Source: Jacaranda mimosifolia (lineage: Eukaryota; Streptophyta; Magnoliopsida; Lamiales; Bignoniaceae). Taken from it: 64,000 nt of DNA. Below are positions 59,691-64,000 of the stretch, piece by piece (position 1 is the stretch's first letter; each line of letters opens with the position of its first letter). The notes beneath the pieces were generated by a model. The model did not search any database. It was not told the origin of the DNA and saw nothing but the letters and a program-made list of their open reading frames with translations. The stretch is taken from positions 3,659,001 to 3,723,000 of the forward strand of contig CM032123.1 in assembly GCA_018894105.1 (NCBI GenBank), given 5' to 3'. The position numbers and the translations under genes are program-made.

Positions 59691-59771
59691 GGATCTAGGT
59701 GGGCTCGAGCCACCATCCTCTCAACGCATTGATGCAATTGAGCGCTCTCCCACATTTGAGCTTTTAGATCC
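59691..59771 (-). other. tRNA-like cloverleaf, copy 2 (perfect acceptor stem)
   Basis: Minus strand: acceptor GGATCTA/TAGATCC (7 perfect pairs), D stem GCTC/GAGC, anticodon stem CTCAA/TTGAG with a 13-nt loop (TTGCATCAATGCG, itself able to pair GCAT/ATGC), T stem GGTGG/CCACC with loop CTCGAGC. Same structure as 38,897-38,978 with several compensated changes. Confidence 0.45.
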
Positions 59772-62050
59772 ATCCTCCAAAATCAAGTACTACATTTCAC
59801 CCTTTTTAAACTACATTTTTAAAAGACAATTTTCTTTTCAATACTAGTTTAAATTTCTATTTATGCATATTTTCATTTTTGAATTTATAATGTATCTACC
59901 ACATCATCGTATAGTTTCATCATTTAAATTCAAATCAATTTAATATAATATTCACATTTGCAGTTTCAAAATTATTAAAATATTCATATGTTTAAAATAA
60001 AAACACATTTTTACAAAAAAAAAAAAATTGAACTACCATCGCATGGTTGCCTAACCCAACCGTAATCATTATTTTCCTAAAAAGGAAATCTAATTACAAT
60101 TTCATTTTTATTAATAAAATGAGAATTGTAAAAACCAAAGAACACAATGGAATCACATCCTTTCGAGTTTTCAACTAGTTGGCATACTTTCAACCACTCT
60201 GACACAGCCGATCAAACACTTTTTCACCATTTTTTCTGCCCAAGGGCAAAATTTACAGATACAATTTTAAAAACGTTTTACTTCCAATTTAAAAAGCAAC
60301 AACGAATTTCAATAACATATTTGACAAATACCAACATATGTTAATACGCTCAAACAGCACAAGGTAGTATATTCCAAATTTCCAAGGTGTTAAATTATAA
60401 ATAAAAGCAATGCACTGTATCTGTTAATCATTCCATTAAGCCGGATAATATAACCAAATAATGCCAATCTCCACATATAGTAACCGTATTTTGACCAACG
60501 ACGAGGTAATAAGTTAAAAATTATCACCAGAACAAAAAAGAAATACTCACTTTCACCAGAATAGGCCTGGAAATTAAACAAAACCTGGTCACCCTGCTGC
60601 CACATGGAAATTTTCATCATACCTTAAACTTTTTACATAAATTGCCACAATTTCAGCTACTTTTTCCTTTCCACATAAGTTAGACAGCGAAGGCGGCAAT
60701 TAAAATTTTCAACAGAGGATTTTTTTCCCAGCAAAAGCCACCAAGTTAAACTGGATATACAATGTGTCCCACCACATACATGTTAACATGCAACTCCAGC
60801 TGAATGCCAGCAAAACTGATTAACTCTGGGGACTAAAAGAAAAGCCAATAAATGAGCATCATATATTAATAGTATTAAAACTAAAGCCACAATCATAAAC
60901 AAAATCATAGCAAAAGGAACAATTGACAACACTGAGATGCTTCGACAAAACCAATCCCCTCAATAGAGGAGTTCAAGTTGGCAATAAAAATGAGCTCTAG
61001 GAGAAAAAACGCTTTCAAAAAGCAAACTAACATTCCCGCAACTTACTTGATAATCAAACTAACCATCTAAAAAGCAAATTAACACAGAGAATTTCTTCAG
61101 ATTACACTTGGAGAAAACTCAGATCACCAAACCAGTGGAATTCAACAAACCTGGAGCATCAGCAGAATTTCAAAGCTTCTAGGATACTTCAAGATCAAGA
61201 CCGAGGAGAAATTCTTCAAGATACACTTGGATGAAAACCAATCAACAAACCGATGGAAATCAACTTCTGGACACTGAAAATAAACAGGACTTCTAGCCCT
61301 TGCAAATAACCTTCAATTTTACCAAATAAAACTCCAATGCCAACTAAGAGTAGACCAGCATCAGTAGCCATATACAAATTAGCTGCAGCAGCAGCAGCAG
61401 TTGATGCATCCATATCAGCATCAGCACTTATCATTAGTCAAGCAATCCTCATCCACAGCAGCACCAGCAGGGACAGCATCCAGACAACCGGACATACACA
61501 CAAGTATACAGCATCTAGGAAGGTAACCATTACAGTGGCGAGCAATAAAGTGAGGGAAGGCAATCCACAAGATACAGGAAGACTCCAGATCTGCTCAGCA
61601 AATCTCTGATCTATTACAAACACACTATTGCTTACAATTATGCTACACAAACTTATGTTTTGGACTTTAGCATCTGTATAGTTTTGAGTTAGCATCTGCA
61701 TATTCGTAATTAGCAACTTTCCAGCCACCTGGTATAACATATAAATATAAATCTCTTGAAAACTTCCTCTCAAAATAAAGAGAAAAAAAGGAACTCGTAT
61801 TTTTAACCAACACATTTTTTTATCTTGGGAATAACATTATCTTGGAATAACAGTGGGACGTTTAGTCTCATATATAGTTGGGCACTAATATTAACTATAA
61901 ACAGAAGAATCATTTGCTTGTTCATACAATTTCTACCTTCAATAGCAGTCTAATCATTTATATAGGGAGGATGTATTTTTATAGGGAGATCTATAAATTT
62001 ATTTATAATTTTGACAAATAATTACTCAATTTGAGACGGAGCATTTATAT
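59772..62050. repeat. Repeated noncoding block T, copy 3
   Basis: Collinear with 38,979-41,420 (shared 'cagcaaaagccaccaag', 'gatacactt', 'ctgatctattacaaac', 'acggagca'). Copy 3 has a shorter CAG-rich part and different indels. No gene is recognised on either strand. Confidence 0.55.
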
Positions 62051-63230
62051 AAGGGATATTTGGATATTGAGTATTGAGGTAAAATAATATTCAAAAAATA
62101 ATATATTAAAGAGAGGCAATTCATTAGATTACAAGTAAAGAGAACTATCAAATGATTAAACTTCTTGCGTGCTACCTTCTGCCTTGGATTGAATGCAGAG
62201 AGAAGAGATTTAAAAGAGATTCAGAGGAATTCTGAAGTAAGGAAGTGAATAGTCAAAACCAGAAGAGAACAGAAAGCAATGCATGTGCGGGGATTGGGGG
62301 ATGCTAAGAACAGAGAGATGGTAACTGCTACACTGTTAAAAGTCAAAATTTTGGTCCAGCTTAAACTGATAAAAGACTCTAGGGTTGAAGGGGATTTTGT
62401 TAAATGATGAAAACGGCACGTGGATGGGTGGACCGAAGGGGAATGGCTGGAGTTTGGGTAATTAATGGGAAAATTTTTGTCACCTCCAGTTGGCTCCCAA
62501 AAATCAGATTCTTAAATAGATTATGTGAATTTCATATTTTGCTGATTTTGGAAATGAAAATTACATGTATTTTTCGTGTATTTGATTAAATTTTGTGTCT
62601 CAGTCCATTTAATTATTTTGTACTTATTGTTGATCGAGATAAAAACTATTCAATTATGATTGATTGTGGAAATATTAGCTTACAAATTGCTTAGATTATT
62701 TAACATAGCTCTTGAAAATAATTATTTTAATAACCATAAAGTGTTTAGATTTCGATTATTAGTAAGATGTGCTTTATTAACACATGAAAAACTTGGCCAA
62801 TGTATTCAGTTGTATGCAGCAATAATTTCTTTTTTTTTTTTAAAAAAAAAAATTGATTCTTTATCAAATATGATTTGCTTTTTGCTAAATTATCTGATCT
62901 GTGGCCATAATATTACCAAAACAACTTGCATCAAACACAAAATTTGGGTTTGGATTATTGGACAATGGAGATTGATGAGACAAAATTTGTGCAAGATAGG
63001 AAAGGAAGTGATTTAACTTTGTGGGTTTGGGATGGCCTATTTGGATTTTGGATGTAGACAACGAGAAAAAGGAAAAAATCTTCTATTCTTTCAGTGAAAA
63101 AATTTTGTGATATCTTATGGATCTTCCATTCTTATGTTTCTGAATAAATTCTAACTTTATTTAGTGTCAGATAAAATAACTATTTTCTTATCATATTCAA
63201 CAAGTTAAATTTTTGACCATTGGTGTGGAC
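62051..63230. other. Intergenic, no gene
   Basis: A GA-rich segment (62,190-62,300) could be a leader region of a minus-strand transcript, paralleling copy 2, but no TATA or exon is convincing. The plus-strand frame 62,660-63,016 (118 codons) is AT-driven with no known domain. Confidence 0.35.
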
Positions 63231-63671
63231 TAGGGGATTAAATGACTCGAGCTCGAGTCAAATTTGGCAAAAATTGTAGGCTCGATCTTAACTCACAAGC
63301 AAATTTTAAATTAAATAAAAATATTAAATTATTAATATATTATAATTATTTAATAATAATTAATAAAATAATTTAAATTATAATTATAAATAAAATATAT
63401 ATTAAATTATAAAATATTATAATTATTTAATCATATATAATAAATATTTAAAATAGGAAAAAAGTAAATAATTAATATATATTAATTATTCAATTAATAA
63501 TTAAAAATTATTTAAAAATAGGAAAAAGATCATGAACTTTCAAACAACTAAAATAAAGCTCGAGCTCGACTCATGTTAAAGTTCCAGCTCGAGAAGTTTG
63601 AGCTTGAGTCGAGCTATAATCAAGTCAGCTCACGAGCCTCATGAGCAAGCTCAACTCATCTTATGCCCCTA
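63231..63671. mobile_element. hAT MITE with perfect 8-bp TSD
   Basis: A 441-bp element starts TAGGGGATTAAATGACTCGA and ends ...CTTATGCCCCTA; target duplication GTGTGGAC at 63,223-63,230 and 63,672-63,679. The subterminal parts are rich in GAGCTCGA-type palindromes. Noncoding. Confidence 0.88.
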
Positions 63672-64000
63672 GTGTGGACTATTGCCTTATGTTAAAAATC
63701 AGCTCAATTATATCTATTAAATATCTTCCTCTGGTTTTAGTTTCTGATTTTTTCTCCTGATTAATTATTTTTCTTTCTTTCCAGCTTTGGTACTCCACTG
63801 TTGTGTTGCTTCAATAATGTATTTTTGTTCTTTTCTTTTTATTTTTTGTTAAAAAGTGTTAATTCCTTTAATTTTCTAAGAACATTCCCATGTTCTCGAA
63901 TTTGGTGGCAATCTATTTTACCTTCGTTGAGCTTTCTTGGTTTTGATTATTTTTGTTGTGCTACATTTTTATTTTGAATTCTGGAAACTTTTATGTTCTA
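63672..64000. other. Intergenic to window end
   Basis: AT- and T-rich; nothing recognised. Confidence 0.35.

Noticed and set aside
62660..63016. 118-codon plus-strand frame
   Set aside because: No recognisable motif, AT-driven composition and a poly-T/poly-A stretch in the middle.

Overview
The window is nuclear DNA from a flowering plant. It is very AT-rich, most of it is transposable-element debris, and the few recognisable genes are plant families. The two intact genes are intronless CC-NB-ARC-LRR resistance proteins of the R1 / late-blight-resistance-like type (N-terminus MAYxALxSLEQT). This type is common in asterids, so an asterid, possibly Lamiales, is my best guess; the species cannot be named from this sequence.

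The backbone is a segmental duplication. Unit A (about 1-25,560) and unit B (about 25,805-40,250) carry the same order: an RPA70-like OB-fold pseudogene, a remnant of a long-TIR element, an R1-type NLR on the minus strand (16,392-19,064 and 29,418-32,144), a MITE, a broken ZAT-type C2H2 zinc-finger fragment, and a noncoding block. The units have since diverged. Unit A gained or kept a 3.2 kb solo LTR (2,026-5,203), a GRF zinc-finger fragment (5,904-6,428), a tiny TRIM retrotransposon (8,410-8,736), a CACTA-like element (11,665-14,713), a Mutator-like insertion (19,359-20,659) and a hAT element (22,689-23,315). Unit B carries a large palindrome (32,409-35,866) that is absent from A. The last noncoding block, with a tRNA-like cloverleaf at its edge, occurs again at 59,691-62,050.

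The right-hand 24 kb is accessory DNA: hAT elements nested in each other (44,419-45,998; 46,977-47,820; 63,231-63,671), a 5'-truncated LINE with a 20-bp target duplication (46,318-46,741), a Harbinger-like element split by a second solo LTR (49,947-54,115), and a decayed endogenous caulimovirid (pararetrovirus) insertion (54,633-59,123). The viral insertion is flanked by a host duplication of about 254-270 bp, which fits integrase-independent entry by end-joining repair. A TATA-containing promoter-like segment with one or two small exons reads leftward from about 42,710.

Only the two NLRs look like functional protein-coding genes. They would act as intracellular immune receptors, and both keep a near-match to the miR482/2118 target site over the P-loop codons. 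Everything else that codes is fragmentary. Boundaries marked by target-site duplications were read directly by eye; family names for elements without coding sequence rest on terminal motifs and duplication length and are inferences.
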